The notes: a model not told the origin generated them from the sequence alone. Counted from the first letter of the stretch, positions 28,330-37,709 are shown. The stretch is 64,000 nucleotides of DNA from Planctomyces sp. SH-PL14 (GCF_001610835.1 NZ_CP011270.1:5226001-5290000); one strand, 5' to 3'. Translations and numbers: made by a program.

Positions 28330-29895
28330 CTACTTCCGGGCCATGACGTCGACCGGCACCGCATTCTTCTGCGGACGCCCCGGCGTGCTGCGTCCCCGCT
28401 CGACGATCCGGTCCAGTTGCTCCCGTAACTCCTCCACCCGCTTCGGCTCGGCGTCCGCGACATTGCGGGACTCCGCCAGGTCCGTCTCCAGGTTGTAAAG
28501 CTGCACCCCCATCAGCCCCTGCGCCTTCTTCGCCCCCGGCCGCGGCTCGCTCCACCCGCCGGAGTCGGGACACAGAAGCAGCTTCCACGGCCCCCGCCGG
28601 ATCGCGAACGATCCATTGATCGAGTGCGACACGAGATGATCCCGCGTCGTCCGTCCTCCCGGCTGCAACGCCGCCAGAAAGCTGAAACTGTCCTCCGCCG
28701 CCTCGTCCGCCAGCTTCTCGCCGCAGAGCTCGGCCGCGGTCGCAAAGATGTCGGTCAGACAGATCGTCTCGGGCGACGTCTCCCCCGCGGCGCATCGCCC
28801 CGGCCAGCGGACCACGAACGGCACGCGGTGCCCCCCTTCAAAGAGGTCCGCCTTGTTCCCCCGCAGCGGTCCGCTCGGGTTATGGTCGTGGACCTTCAGC
28901 TCGTCGAACTTGGCCTGCGGCGAGCAGCCGTTGTCGCTCGTCAGGATGACCAGCGTCTCCTGCTCGACGCCCGCGTCCTTGAGCGCCGACATCATCGCCC
29001 CGACGGCGGCATCGGTCTGCATCACGAAGTCCGCATAAGGGTTCATCCCGCTCTTGCCCGCCCATTCGGGCGTCGGAAGGATCGGCGTGTGCGGCCCGGT
29101 CAGCGGGACGTAAAGGAAGAACGGCTCGCGACCGCCCTCCGATCCCTTCGACTTCGGCGCCTGCCGCGCGATGATCGCGCAGGACTCCCGGACGATCTCG
29201 GGCAGCACTCCCTCGGCCTCAAACCCCGGAGCGGTCGGTCCCTGACGGGTCTTGGCCCCCTTGTCGCGGCCGGCCATCATGAGGAACTCGCGGTCCTCGG
29301 TCGGCGGGGCGGTGACCCGGTCGTTGCGGAGGAAGACGTACGGAACCATGTCGAGCGAGGCGCTGATCCCGAAATACTCATCGAAGCCGACGCTGAGCGG
29401 CCCGTTCCGGAACGGCTGCGCATAGTCGACGTTGAACACCTGCTCGCGGGGCTCGATGTTGAGCTCGGTCACCTGCTTGCCCGGCAGCACGCTCCAGTCG
29501 AGACCGAGGTGCCACTTGCCAACGGCGGCGGTGTGATAGCCCTGCTGCTTGAGGAACGAGGTGATTGTCTGCCGCTCCGCCTCGATCAGCCGCGGACTGA
29601 GCCCGCCGAGGACGCCCCGTTGGAGTTTGGAGCGCCAGTTGTACCGGCCGGTCAGGAGGCCATAGCGCGTCGGCGAGCAGACGGCGGAGCTGGTGTGGGC
29701 GTCGAGAAACCGCATCCCCTGGCTGGCGAGGCGGTCGATGTGCGGCGTCGGGATCTTGCCGCCGTAGCAGGCGGGATCGCCGTAGCCGAGGTCGTCGGCC
29801 AGGATGACGACGATGTTGGGGCGGTCGGCGGCGTCGACCGTGGCCAGACCGCTCGACACAACGACCAGAACCGCGAGCGCTCGCAGGGATCGCAT
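28330..29895 (-). CDS. secreted sulfatase (arylsulfatase family, type I)
   Basis: A 521-residue sulfatase with a signal peptide (residues about 1-23, ending VDAAD). Metal-binding Asp residues 34-35 lie in VVILADDLGYGD. The active-site motif CSPTR at residues 73-77 has the Cys that a formylglycine-generating enzyme would convert. RPNIVVILADDLGYGD and KWHLG are classical family signatures. It is expected to cleave sulfate esters from polysaccharides outside the cytoplasm. Sulfatases are greatly expanded in Planctomycetota. The substrate is not predictable. No sulfatase-maturing enzyme gene is nearby. Confidence 0.94.
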   Translation of the reverse strand: MRSLRALAVLVVVSSGLATVDAADRPNIVVILADDLGYGDPACYGGKIPTPHIDRLASQGMRFLDAHTSSAVCSPTRYGLLTGRYNWRSKLQRGVLGGLSPRLIEAERQTITSFLKQQGYHTAAVGKWHLGLDWSVLPGKQVTELNIEPREQVFNVDYAQPFRNGPLSVGFDEYFGISASLDMVPYVFLRNDRVTAPPTEDREFLMMAGRDKGAKTRQGPTAPGFEAEGVLPEIVRESCAIIARQAPKSKGSEGGREPFFLYVPLTGPHTPILPTPEWAGKSGMNPYADFVMQTDAAVGAMMSALKDAGVEQETLVILTSDNGCSPQAKFDELKVHDHNPSGPLRGNKADLFEGGHRVPFVVRWPGRCAAGETSPETICLTDIFATAAELCGEKLADEAAEDSFSFLAALQPGGRTTRDHLVSHSINGSFAIRRGPWKLLLCPDSGGWSEPRPGAKKAQGLMGVQLYNLETDLAESRNVADAEPKRVEELREQLDRIVERGRSTPGRPQKNAVPVDVMARK

Positions 29896-29954
29896 CGGAG
29901 TGACTCCTCGGGAGGGATGCGTCCCGACTGATAGCCCGTCGCGACTCGGGATTC

Positions 29955-30277
29955 AACCGCGTCCTCGCCGGCACGGCTCTGTTACCTCAAGCCCAACGTG
30001 CCACGGCAGCCGGGGTCAAGGGGGCCTCGCCCCCTTGCCGCCGGAGGCACTCCTGTGAGGAACCGTGGTAAGCAACGGATGTCCCCTTTGTGGGACCGGC
30101 GTTGAGGACTCCACACTCGCTCTGCGCTCGCAGCGGGTTGGTGAGGGGGCATACGGCACGGTGTCCGCGCTTGGACCCTCGCTCCTTCAGAGAGAGCGAG
30201 ACAAGACGGCCTCCGGCGGGCAAAGGGGCGTTGCCCCTCTGCACTCCCCACCAGGGGTTACCCCCTGGACCCCGGTT
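29955..30277 (+). repeat. dispersed structured repeat, copy 6
   Basis: A full-length copy with the 5' hairpin GGGGTCAAGGGGGC-CTC-GCCCCCTTG and the long terminal hairpin CCAGGGGTTACCCCCTGG. Its right end is 4 bp from the stop codon of the minus-strand ohr gene. The GACGGCC segment is altered by a small local rearrangement (AGAGAGCGAGACAAGACGG). Confidence 0.9.
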
Positions 30278-30281
30278 TTGG

Positions 30282-30716
30282 CTATTCCGGATTCGTGACC
30301 ACCAGCCGGACATCAATGTTGTTACGCGTCGCATTCGAGTACGGACACACGTAGTGCGCTTTCTGCACAATCGCTTCCGCATCCGCCTTCGACATCCCCG
30401 GAACCGTGATCCGCAGCTCCGCCTCAATCCCAAACCCACCCGGCAACGGACCAATCCCGACCGTCCCCTCAATCTTCGTCTCCGGCGACAGCGACACCTT
30501 CTCCTGCATGGCGACAAACTTCATCGCCCCCAGAAAACACGCCGAATACCCCGCCGCAAACAACTGCTCCGGATTCGTCCCGGTCGCGCCGTTCCCCCCC
30601 AGCTCCTTCGGCGTCGTCAGCTTGACGTCCAGAACGCCATCGGAAGACACAGCACGACCTTCGCGACCGCCCGTGGCAGTCGCATGACCACGGTACAGGA
30701 CCTTTTCGATAGCCAT
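30282..30716 (-). CDS. ohr: organic hydroperoxide resistance protein, OsmC/Ohr family
   Basis: A 144-residue thiol peroxidase that reduces organic hydroperoxides. The two catalytic cysteines are at residue 60 (FAAGYSACF) and residue 124 ([11 protein letters not shown]), both in Ohr-specific contexts. The usual length is about 140. The start at 30716 ([10 protein letters not shown]) is preferred over an in-frame upstream ATG at 30752. It is downstream of an SDR gene on the same strand (88-bp gap), and a TetR-type regulator is divergent from the SDR. Control of ohr by TetR rather than by the usual MarR-type OhrR would be unusual; this is inferred from position only. Confidence 0.93.
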   Translation of the reverse strand: MAIEKVLYRGHATATGGREGRAVSSDGVLDVKLTTPKELGGNGATGTNPEQLFAAGYSACFLGAMKFVAMQEKVSLSPETKIEGTVGIGPLPGGFGIEAELRITVPGMSKADAEAIVQKAHYVCPYSNATRNNIDVRLVVTNPE

Positions 30717-30804
30717 GATGAAACCTTTTCCAGTGAGTGAATCGAGAAACAATCGATCGGGCCGCTGAAAATCGCAGCCGGAGCTCTCCGCCCCGGCGCC
30801 AGTT

Positions 30805-31554
30805 CTACCGGAAACCGCCCGAGATCGTGATCGTCTCGCCCGTCATCCACGACGAGTCGTCCGAAGCCAGGAACACCGCCGCCGTCGCAATGTCCTGCGG
30901 CTGCCCGATCCGGCCCAGCGGCGTCTGACTCTCAATCTGCTTCCGGAAGTCACTCTCAATAATCCCCGCCGTATGCGCCCCCTCGGTCTCCACCATCCCC
31001 GGATTGATCGAATTGACCCGGATCTTCTGCGGCCCCAGCTCCTTCGCCAGCACATTCGTCACGGCATCGACCGCCGCCTTCGTCGCAGAGTAGACCGCGG
31101 TTCCCGGCGGCGTCGCATGCGCGACCACCGAGCTGATATTGATGACGTTCCCGCCCCCCTCGAACTGCTTGGCCGCCTCCTGCGTCGCGAGGATCAGCCC
31201 CAGCACGTTCAGGTTGAACTGCCGGTGAAAGTGCTCAGGGGTGATTTCGCCGAGCGCCCCGAACTCATAGATCCCGGCATTGTTCACCAGGATGTCGACC
31301 TTGCCGAATGCCTTGCGGGCCTCCGCGAACAGCCCCGGAATCTCCTTCGGCTCGGCAATGCTCGCCTTCACCGCCACCGCCCGGCCCCCCTTGGCCACGA
31401 TGTCCCCGACGACCTTCTCGGCCCCCTCGCGGCTCGACGAGTAGTTCACCACCACCGCCGCCCCCTCGGCTGCCAGGTGCCGGGCAATGCTCGCCCCGAT
31501 CCCCTTCGAAGCACCCGTGACGACAGCGACTTTTCCGGCCAACTTCTGAGACAT
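30805..31554 (-). CDS. short-chain dehydrogenase/reductase
   Basis: A 249-residue NAD(P)-dependent SDR of classical type. The cofactor motif TGASKGIG is at residues 14-21, NNAG near 90 and the catalytic Ser, Tyr and Lys in [21 protein letters not shown] (split over two segments). The C-terminus [13 protein letters not shown] is typical of 3-oxoacyl-ACP-reductase-like SDRs. Arg and Asn after the first beta strand ([12 protein letters not shown]) suggest NADPH. The substrate is unknown. It is divergently arranged with a TetR-type gene across a 142-bp region that contains two similar operator-like sites, so regulation by that protein is likely. Confidence 0.92.
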   Translation of the reverse strand: MSQKLAGKVAVVTGASKGIGASIARHLAAEGAAVVVNYSSSREGAEKVVGDIVAKGGRAVAVKASIAEPKEIPGLFAEARKAFGKVDILVNNAGIYEFGALGEITPEHFHRQFNLNVLGLILATQEAAKQFEGGGNVINISSVVAHATPPGTAVYSATKAAVDAVTNVLAKELGPQKIRVNSINPGMVETEGAHTAGIIESDFRKQIESQTPLGRIGQPQDIATAAVFLASDDSSWMTGETITISGGFR

Positions 31555-31585
31555 GATCGAATCTCCGTGCAGGTCCTGGAATTCA

Positions 31586-31651
31586 GTACCGATGGGTACA
31601 CATTACGTGGAGGTTCTCGACCTCGCAAGCTGAATAGTGTATCATTCGGTA
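31586..31651. promoter_or_regulatory. probable TetR operator pair between SDR and tetR genes
   Basis: GTACC-GATG-GGTAC is a perfect 5-4-5 inverted repeat at 31586-31599. A related site, TACCGAATGATAC on the minus strand, lies at 31639-31651 and matches TACCGATGGGTAC of the first site in 10 of 13 positions. The two sit 52 bp apart between divergent genes. Confidence 0.5.
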
Positions 31652-31696
31652 AGAATTTCGAGTTTTCTTGAGGCGAGTTTCCCGAGGAGGTGTCCC

Positions 31697-32287
31697 ATGC
31701 CCGCTGGACGACCCCGCGAGTTTGATCCCGACAAAGCCCTGGACCAGGCAATGGCGGTCTTCTGGAAGAAGGGCTACGAGGGGGCCTCGCTTCCCGATCT
31801 CACTCGCGCCATGGGAATCAACCGCCCCAGCCTCTACGCCGCGTTCGGCAATAAGGAGTCGCTCTTCCGCAAGGCGATGGACCGCTACATGGGCGGCCCC
31901 GCGGCCCATGTGGCGGAGGCCCTCGCCGCGCCCACTGCCCGCGAAGTCGCGGCCCGCCTGCTTTACGGCGGCATCGACATCGTCGCCGACGGCAAAGGCC
32001 CCGGCGGCTGCTTCATGGTCCAGTCCGCCCTCGCCTGCGGCGACAGCGCCGAAGCACTCCGGAAGGAAGTCGCCGACCGCCGCGCCGCCGGAGAAGCGGC
32101 CGTGCGGGCCCGTCTCGAGCGGGCCCACAAAGAAGGGGATCTCCCCAAAGAGGTCGACGCCGCCACGCTCGCCCGCTACCTGATGGCGGTCACCTACGGC
32201 ATGGCGGTCCTCGCCGCCGGCGGGGCCACGCGGGCCGACCTGACCGTGGTGGCCGACATGGCCCTCCGGGCAATCCCCGCGGCGTAG
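31697..32287 (+). CDS. TetR/AcrR-family transcriptional regulator
   Basis: A 196-residue repressor. The N-terminal helix-turn-helix is clear (DPDKALDQAMAVFWKKGYEG, then SLPDLTRAMGINRPSLYAAFGNKESLF). The ligand domain contains GGCFMVQSALACGD, as in TetR proteins paired with reductases. GAGGAGG shortly before the ATG at 31697 fixes the start; the frame is open 20 codons further upstream. It is divergent from the SDR/ohr pair and probably represses both it and itself. The inducer is unknown; an oxidised or electrophilic compound would fit the ohr context. Confidence 0.92.
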   Translation: MPAGRPREFDPDKALDQAMAVFWKKGYEGASLPDLTRAMGINRPSLYAAFGNKESLFRKAMDRYMGGPAAHVAEALAAPTAREVAARLLYGGIDIVADGKGPGGCFMVQSALACGDSAEALRKEVADRRAAGEAAVRARLERAHKEGDLPKEVDAATLARYLMAVTYGMAVLAAGGATRADLTVVADMALRAIPAA

Positions 32288-32368
32288 CACCCGGCGATTG
32301 GCTTCACCTTGCCGCCCCGATAGGCTCTCAGGGCCCTCCCCCCACACACGCCCCGAGTCGATCCCTCC

Positions 32369-33736
32369 ATGCCGCGTCGGCCTCTCGTTCTCATCCTCGC
32401 CGTCGGGCTGACCCGCAAGCTGTTGCCGCATGCTCCGCGGCTGAGTCTGGTCGCCCAGAAGGGCTGGGTCCGGGACCTCCGCGAGATCCTTCCCGCCGTC
32501 ACCTGCTCGGCCCAGGCCACGATCCTGACCGGCGAGCTCCCGGCGAAGCACGGCGTCGTCGGGAACGGCTGGCTCTATCGCGACACTCGTGAAGTCCGGC
32601 TGTGGCAGCAGTCGAACAGTCTCATCGAGTCCGAGCCGCTCTACGTCACGGCCCGTCGCGAGGCGGAGGCCCGGGGTGAGAAGTTCCGCGCGGCGAAGCT
32701 GTTCTGGCAGTTCAATCAGGGGGCGGATGTCGCGATCAGCGTCACTCCCAAGCCGTACTACGGAGCGGACGGGAGCAAGGCCTTCGGCATCACGGGGACG
32801 CCGCACGGACTGACGGAGCAACTGGAGCGGAAGCTTGGGGCTTTTCCCTTTCCGTCCTACTGGGGCCCGACTGCGGGGCTGCCGAGCAGTGCCTGGATCG
32901 CCCGGTGTGCGGCCGAGGTTGTCACGACGGAGGTTCCGGACCTGACGCTCGTCTATCTGCCGCATCTCGATTACGACCCGCAGCGGTTCGGTCCCTCGAA
33001 GGCCGATATGCCTCGGCTCGTGCGTGAACTCGACGATGCGTGTCAGCCGCTGCTTGATGCGGCGGCGAAGGCGGGGGCGGGGGTGTGGGTGGTCAGCGAG
33101 TATGGTCTGGTCGATGTTCAGCGGCCGGTGTTTGTGAACCGCGTGCTTCGCGAGGCGGGGTTGCTGTCGGTCCGGCCGGGGCCGTTTGGGGACATCCTGG
33201 ATACGTTCGGCAGCCAGGCGTTTGCCGTTTGTGATCATCAGGTGGCGCACGTTTACTGTTCGGGGAAGATCGGGCGAGTTCGGGATGTGTTGGCGGCTGT
33301 GCCGGGGGTGGGGCGGGTTGTGGCGGGGGAGGAGCGGGCGGAGCTGGGGTTGGATCATCCGCGGTCGGGTGAGCTGGTGTTGTTGGCGGAGCGGGATGCC
33401 TGGTTTGCGTATCCGTTCTGGGTGGAGGGACGGAGTGAGCCGGACTTTGCGCGGACGATCGATATTCACCGGAAGCCGGGTTATGACCCGTGCGAGTTGT
33501 TTTGGGATCCGCAGCTGGTGTGGCCGAAGGGGCGGGCGATTCGGCGGTTGATTCAGAAGAAGCTGGGGTTGCGGACGTTGTTTGATGTGGTTCCGGTGGA
33601 TGCGATGTTGGTGCGGGGGAGCCATGGGTTGGCGACCGAGTCGGATCGTCCGTTGTTGATTGGTGATGGGGCGGCGCCGGGGGAGGGCTTGTCGCTGGCG
33701 GATGTTCGCGATCTTGTCCTGCGCGCGCTGTTGTAA
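32369..33736 (+). CDS. alkaline phosphatase/nucleotide pyrophosphatase-like protein
   Basis: A 455-residue protein of the type I phosphodiesterase/alkaline phosphatase superfamily. A catalytic Thr candidate lies in AVTCSAQATILTGELPAKHG, and metal-site histidines are likely in YLPHLDYD and CDHQVAHV. The N-terminal strand reads LILAVGLTRKLL, where many relatives have an Asp-Gly-Leu metal ligand; the Asp is missing. This may be a subfamily trait or signal altered activity. There is no signal peptide, so it is cytoplasmic. Third codon positions shift strongly from C to G in the second half. Repeat copy 7 follows 21 bp after the stop. Confidence 0.82.
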   Translation: MPRRPLVLILAVGLTRKLLPHAPRLSLVAQKGWVRDLREILPAVTCSAQATILTGELPAKHGVVGNGWLYRDTREVRLWQQSNSLIESEPLYVTARREAEARGEKFRAAKLFWQFNQGADVAISVTPKPYYGADGSKAFGITGTPHGLTEQLERKLGAFPFPSYWGPTAGLPSSAWIARCAAEVVTTEVPDLTLVYLPHLDYDPQRFGPSKADMPRLVRELDDACQPLLDAAAKAGAGVWVVSEYGLVDVQRPVFVNRVLREAGLLSVRPGPFGDILDTFGSQAFAVCDHQVAHVYCSGKIGRVRDVLAAVPGVGRVVAGEERAELGLDHPRSGELVLLAERDAWFAYPFWVEGRSEPDFARTIDIHRKPGYDPCELFWDPQLVWPKGRAIRRLIQKKLGLRTLFDVVPVDAMLVRGSHGLATESDRPLLIGDGAAPGEGLSLADVRDLVLRALL

Positions 33737-33757
33737 ACACGCAGCTCCGCTCATCTC

Positions 33758-34089
33758 ACCGGGGTCCAGGGGCACCCTGGTGGGGAGTGCAGAGGGGCAA
33801 CGCCCCTTTGCCCGCCGGAGGCCCTCTCGTCGAGAGATGTCTGAAGGAGCGCGTGTCCAAGCGCGGACACCGTGCCGTATGCCCCCTCACCAACCCACGG
33901 GGATTGCAAAGCGAGCTGTGTGGATTGAGGGAGTCCTCATAGCCGGTACCACAAAGCGGACGTCCGTTGTGTACCACGGTTCCTCACAGGAAATGCCTCC
34001 GGCGGCAAGGGGGCGTGGCCCCCTTGACCCCAGGCTGCCGTCGCACGTTGGGTTTGAGGTGGCATAGTCGTGCCGGCGAGGACGGGGGT
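33758..34089 (-). repeat. dispersed structured repeat, copy 7
   Basis: A full-length copy in inverse orientation, reading ACCGGGGTCCAGGGG... to ...GCCGGCGAGGACGGGG on the plus strand. It starts 21 bp after the stop of the phosphodiesterase-like gene. The 5' hairpin of the element (here at about 34010-34040) has the GTGG/CCAC loop. Confidence 0.9.
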
Positions 34090-34225
34090 TGACGAGAGAA
34101 AGGGCTGGCCGATTTCCGGAACGGCATCGCGGCACTTCATCCCGCTTCCTTCCCCGAATACACTCCCCGATTCGGCCTCGCCAGCCATTCTGCGCGAGTT
34201 TCCCCCCCGCCCCTCGAGTCCCACG

Positions 34226-35734
34226 ATGAGTTACCCACGCATCGGCTCCCTCAAGTCCGTCAACGACTTCCGGGACACCCTCCGCGCGGTCGGCTCCTCG
34301 CTCCCCGTCGACGATCGGTCGCTCACCGCCGCCGAAGGGTCTCCGCTCGCCGCCCCGCTCACCTGCGGCCGACTCTCCATCGGCAACCGCTGGTGCATCC
34401 ACCCCATGGAAGGCTGGGACGGCACACCCGGCGGAATGCCGACCGAACACACGATCCGCCGCTGGCGGAACTTCGGCCTCTCGGGAGCCAAACTCCTGTG
34501 GGGGGGCGAAGCCTTCGCCGTCCGCCCCGAAGGACGCGCCAACCCGAACCAGCTCTGCTACCGCCCCGAGAATGAAAAGGGAGCGGCCCAGCTGCTGGAA
34601 ACCGCCCGCGCCGCGCACGCGGAAGCCTTCGGTCCCGCCGCCTGCGACGACCTCGTGGTCGGCCTCCAGCTCACCCACTCGGGCCGCTTCTGCAAGCCGG
34701 TCGCCAAAGACCGGTTCGTCCCCCGGATCGCCTACCGCCACCCGGTCCTCGACCGCCGCGTCGGCCTCGGCCCGGACGACAATGCCGCCGTCCTGACCGA
34801 CGGCGAGATCCGCTCGATCATCGACGACTACGTCACCGCCGCCCGGATTGCCCAGCGGCTGGGGTTCCAGTTCGTCGACCTCAAGGCCTGCCACGGCTAC
34901 CTGGGGCACGAGTTCCTCTCAGCCCACACCCGGCCCGGTCCCTACGGCGGGGATTTCGAGGGCCGGACCCGCTACCTGCGGGAGATCGTCGGGGCGGTCC
35001 GGAGCGAATGCCCGGATCTCGAAATCGGAATCCGCCTCTCGCTGTTCGACGCCCCTCCGTTCCGGCCCGACCCGGCCCGGAGCCAGGGAGGAAAGCTCGG
35101 ACCCGGAATCCCCGATCTCGCACCCGATTCGCCGCGGCCCTTCGGCGCCAGTGCCGACGATCCGCTCCGGATCGACCTCGCCGAGCCGATCGAACTCCTC
35201 CGGCGGCTGCGGGACGAACACGGAGTGCGGCTCCTCAACCTCAGCTGCGGCTCCCCCTACTACAACCCCCACATCCAGCGGCCGGCGTTCTACCCCCCGT
35301 CGGACGGCTACCAGCCGCCGGAAGACCCGCTGCTGGGATGCGTCCGGCAGATCGAGGCGGTCCGGGACGTGAAGCGGGCCCTCCCGGATCTCGTCCTCGT
35401 CGGGACCGCCTACACGTACTTCCAGGAGTACCTGCCGCACGTCGCCCAGGCGGTGCTGCGGGAGGGGTGGGTCGATTCGATCGGGATCGGCCGGCTGGTC
35501 CTGAGCGACTGGCAACTCCCCGCGAAGGTCCTGGCCGGGCAGGATTACGTCGCGGACAAGAAGATCTGCCGCACGTTCAGCGACTGCACGACCGCCCCCC
35601 GCAACGGAATCATCTCCGGCTGCTACCCCCTGGACGACTACTACAAGCGCCGCACCGAAGCGGCCGAGCTCAAGGACCAGAAGGACAACCTCCGCAAGCG
35701 GCTCCTGGCCGCCGGCAGCGGCGACGGGAAGTAA
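34226..35734 (+). CDS. NADH:flavin oxidoreductase, old-yellow-enzyme family
   Basis: A 502-residue FMN enzyme with a TIM-barrel fold. Visible family elements: LTCGRLSIGNRWCIHPMEGWDG near the N-terminus, QLTHSGRFC, the substrate-site HGYLGHEFLS (family pattern HGYLLHQF), HTRPGPYGGDFEGRTRYLREI and the late VGTAYTYF. There is no C-terminal FAD/NAD domain, so it is the short form, though longer than classical members by about 100 residues. The start is set at the ATG at 34226; the open frame upstream covers repeat copy 7. The substrate is unknown. Confidence 0.9.
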   Translation: MSYPRIGSLKSVNDFRDTLRAVGSSLPVDDRSLTAAEGSPLAAPLTCGRLSIGNRWCIHPMEGWDGTPGGMPTEHTIRRWRNFGLSGAKLLWGGEAFAVRPEGRANPNQLCYRPENEKGAAQLLETARAAHAEAFGPAACDDLVVGLQLTHSGRFCKPVAKDRFVPRIAYRHPVLDRRVGLGPDDNAAVLTDGEIRSIIDDYVTAARIAQRLGFQFVDLKACHGYLGHEFLSAHTRPGPYGGDFEGRTRYLREIVGAVRSECPDLEIGIRLSLFDAPPFRPDPARSQGGKLGPGIPDLAPDSPRPFGASADDPLRIDLAEPIELLRRLRDEHGVRLLNLSCGSPYYNPHIQRPAFYPPSDGYQPPEDPLLGCVRQIEAVRDVKRALPDLVLVGTAYTYFQEYLPHVAQAVLREGWVDSIGIGRLVLSDWQLPAKVLAGQDYVADKKICRTFSDCTTAPRNGIISGCYPLDDYYKRRTEAAELKDQKDNLRKRLLAAGSGDGK

Positions 35735-35740
35735 ACCCTC

Positions 35741-35780
35741 CCGGACCCGGGTCCTCCATTTGCACTTTTCCTTTTTCCCC
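35741..35780 (+). terminator. possible terminator after the flavin oxidoreductase gene
   Basis: The 12-bp perfect palindrome GGACCCGGGTCC (35743-35754) is followed by a T-rich stretch (CACTTTTCCTTTTT). Stem and T tract are separated by about 10 nt, so this is only a weak candidate. Confidence 0.35.
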
Positions 35781-35872
35781 TCTCATTCTGCATTCCTGAG
35801 TCCCGGTTGCCGCCGGCCAGTGCACAATGGGAACGCCCCCGCGATCGCCCTCCTGTCCTCCGCCAGAATCTG

Positions 35873-37681
35873 ATGGAACCTGCTCCCCAATCCGCCGGCC
35901 CCTCCTCCAGTCCGGCCGTTGTTCCGCGCGTCCGGCCCTCCGGCCCGTCGCTGACCGCCGTCTATGAACTGATCGCCACGACCGCCTTCGGCCTCGAGGC
36001 GATCGTCGACCGCGAGCTGAAGGCGCTCGGCTACACCGACACCCGTATCGAAGACGGCCGGGTCCGCTTCTGGGGGGACTTCCAGGCGGTCTGCCGCTGC
36101 AACCTGTGGCTCCGCTCCGCCGACCGCGTGCAGATCGTCCTCGGCGAGTTCGAGGCGATGGAGTTCGACCCGCTCTACTTCCAGACGCGCGAGCTCCCCT
36201 GGGAAGAGTGGCTCCCGATGGACGCCCAGTTCCCGGTGAACGGCCGCAGCTTCCAGTCGCGACTGCACGGGATCCCGGTCTGCCAGAAGATGATCAAGAA
36301 GGCGATCGTCGAACGGCTCAAGACCAAGTACCAGCGGGCCTGGTTCCAGGAGACGGGGCCGGTCTATGAGATCGACTTCATCATCCTCCGCGACCGCGTC
36401 ACGCTGACCCTCGACGCCACCGGCGACGGCCTGCACAAGCGCGGCTACCGCCCGGTCTCGGGCGTCGCCCCGCTGCGGGAAACGCTGGCGGCGGCGCTGA
36501 TTCAGCTCAGCTACTGGAACCGGGACCGGCTCCTCGTCGACCCCTGCTGCGGAACGGGGACGATCCCGATCGAAGCGGCGATGATCGCCCGCAACATTGC
36601 TCCTGGTCTCAACCGCGAGTTCTCGTCCGAAGGCTGGCCGCAGATCCCCCGGAAGGTGTGGGCCGATGCCCGCAAGGAAGCCCGCGACCTCCGCGGCAAG
36701 CCGCTCGGGATGCGGATCTGGGGCTCGGACATCGACGGCCGGGCCCTGGAGCTGGCGAGGAAAAACGCCTACGCCGCCGGCGTGACCGAGGACATTACGT
36801 TCTCGCAGAAGCCCGCCGGCCAGCTCGCGCTGACGCAGGAATACGCCTGTCTCGTGACGAATCCCCCTTATGGCGAGCGGATGGGAGACCGGGCGGCGGT
36901 CGACGCCCTGAACCGGGACTTCGGCGCGATTGCCCGTTCGCATCCGACCTGGTCGGTCTACGTCCTGACGCCGCATCCGCTGTTTGAGCGGCAGTTCGGC
37001 CGCCCGGCAGACCGCCGCCGCAAGCTGTTCAACGGCCGGATCGAGTGCACCTACTACCAGTTCTACGGTCCCCGCCCGCCGCTCGAGGGGCAGGGGGAGC
37101 CCGAACCGGACCCGCGGGACATCGCCGAAGCTCCGCCGGTCAACCGGGACACCGCCCGAGCTGAATATCGTCGGCCAGAGCCGCCTACCGCGTCGTCGTT
37201 CGAGGAACGCCCCGCTCGTGCGGAAGCGCCCCGCGATCTCGCGGCCCCCGTCAGTCGCGAGCCCGTCGATCAGCCCGATGTCGCCCCGGAACCCCGTTCG
37301 TCGGAGCCTGTGAGCAGGTCTGACGCGGCGGTGGCGACTCCGCAGCCATCCGAGCCTCTTCCGCCCGAGCCGGCTCCGTTGCCCGAAGGTCCGCGGAGCA
37401 TCTGGGAGATGTCCGAGGACCTCCCTTCAACCGGAGCGAAGCCCGCGAAGCCGTCTCCCGAGCCGGAAGCGGCTGCACCAGCCAGCGAAGCGCTCGCATC
37501 GGAGCAGGCCGCGGCGCCGGCCGAACCCCCTTCGCAGGATTCGACCGCGCCCGTCCCAACCCCGGCCCCCGTCCCCACCGCGGCGGTTCCCGCTCCGGAA
37601 CCGGCTCCGGCCGCTGATCCGTCTCCGGCGGAGCCGGACGAGCGGAAGACCGAAACGCCGTCGAACGACTGGATGCTGTGA
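35873..37681 (+). CDS. THUMP-domain 23S rRNA methyltransferase (RlmL-type) with long disordered tail
   Basis: A 602-residue enzyme. Residues about 30-190 contain the ferredoxin-like/THUMP RNA-binding region (YELIATTAFGLEAIVDRELK). The Rossmann methyltransferase domain has the SAM site DPCCGTGTIPIEAA (from about 223) and the catalytic NPPYGERM (about 332), which is the RlmL/RlmK N2-guanine pattern. The domain ends near 405. The remaining roughly 190 residues are low-complexity, rich in Pro, Ala and Glu, acidic, and end SNDWML. Such a tail is not part of the usual family length. The start is set by the loss of coding character upstream. Function as an rRNA guanine methyltransferase is confident; the exact position is inferred. 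Confidence 0.88.
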   Translation: MEPAPQSAGPSSSPAVVPRVRPSGPSLTAVYELIATTAFGLEAIVDRELKALGYTDTRIEDGRVRFWGDFQAVCRCNLWLRSADRVQIVLGEFEAMEFDPLYFQTRELPWEEWLPMDAQFPVNGRSFQSRLHGIPVCQKMIKKAIVERLKTKYQRAWFQETGPVYEIDFIILRDRVTLTLDATGDGLHKRGYRPVSGVAPLRETLAAALIQLSYWNRDRLLVDPCCGTGTIPIEAAMIARNIAPGLNREFSSEGWPQIPRKVWADARKEARDLRGKPLGMRIWGSDIDGRALELARKNAYAAGVTEDITFSQKPAGQLALTQEYACLVTNPPYGERMGDRAAVDALNRDFGAIARSHPTWSVYVLTPHPLFERQFGRPADRRRKLFNGRIECTYYQFYGPRPPLEGQGEPEPDPRDIAEAPPVNRDTARAEYRRPEPPTASSFEERPARAEAPRDLAAPVSREPVDQPDVAPEPRSSEPVSRSDAAVATPQPSEPLPPEPAPLPEGPRSIWEMSEDLPSTGAKPAKPSPEPEAAAPASEALASEQAAAPAEPPSQDSTAPVPTPAPVPTAAVPAPEPAPAADPSPAEPDERKTETPSNDWML

Positions 37682-37709
37682 GGACGCCGGCGCTCGGGGA
37701 GCGTCGGGA

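Noticed and set aside
31583-33775. 730-residue open frame on the minus strand
   Set aside because: It runs antisense across both the TetR-type gene and the phosphodiesterase-like gene. The sense genes have clear motifs.
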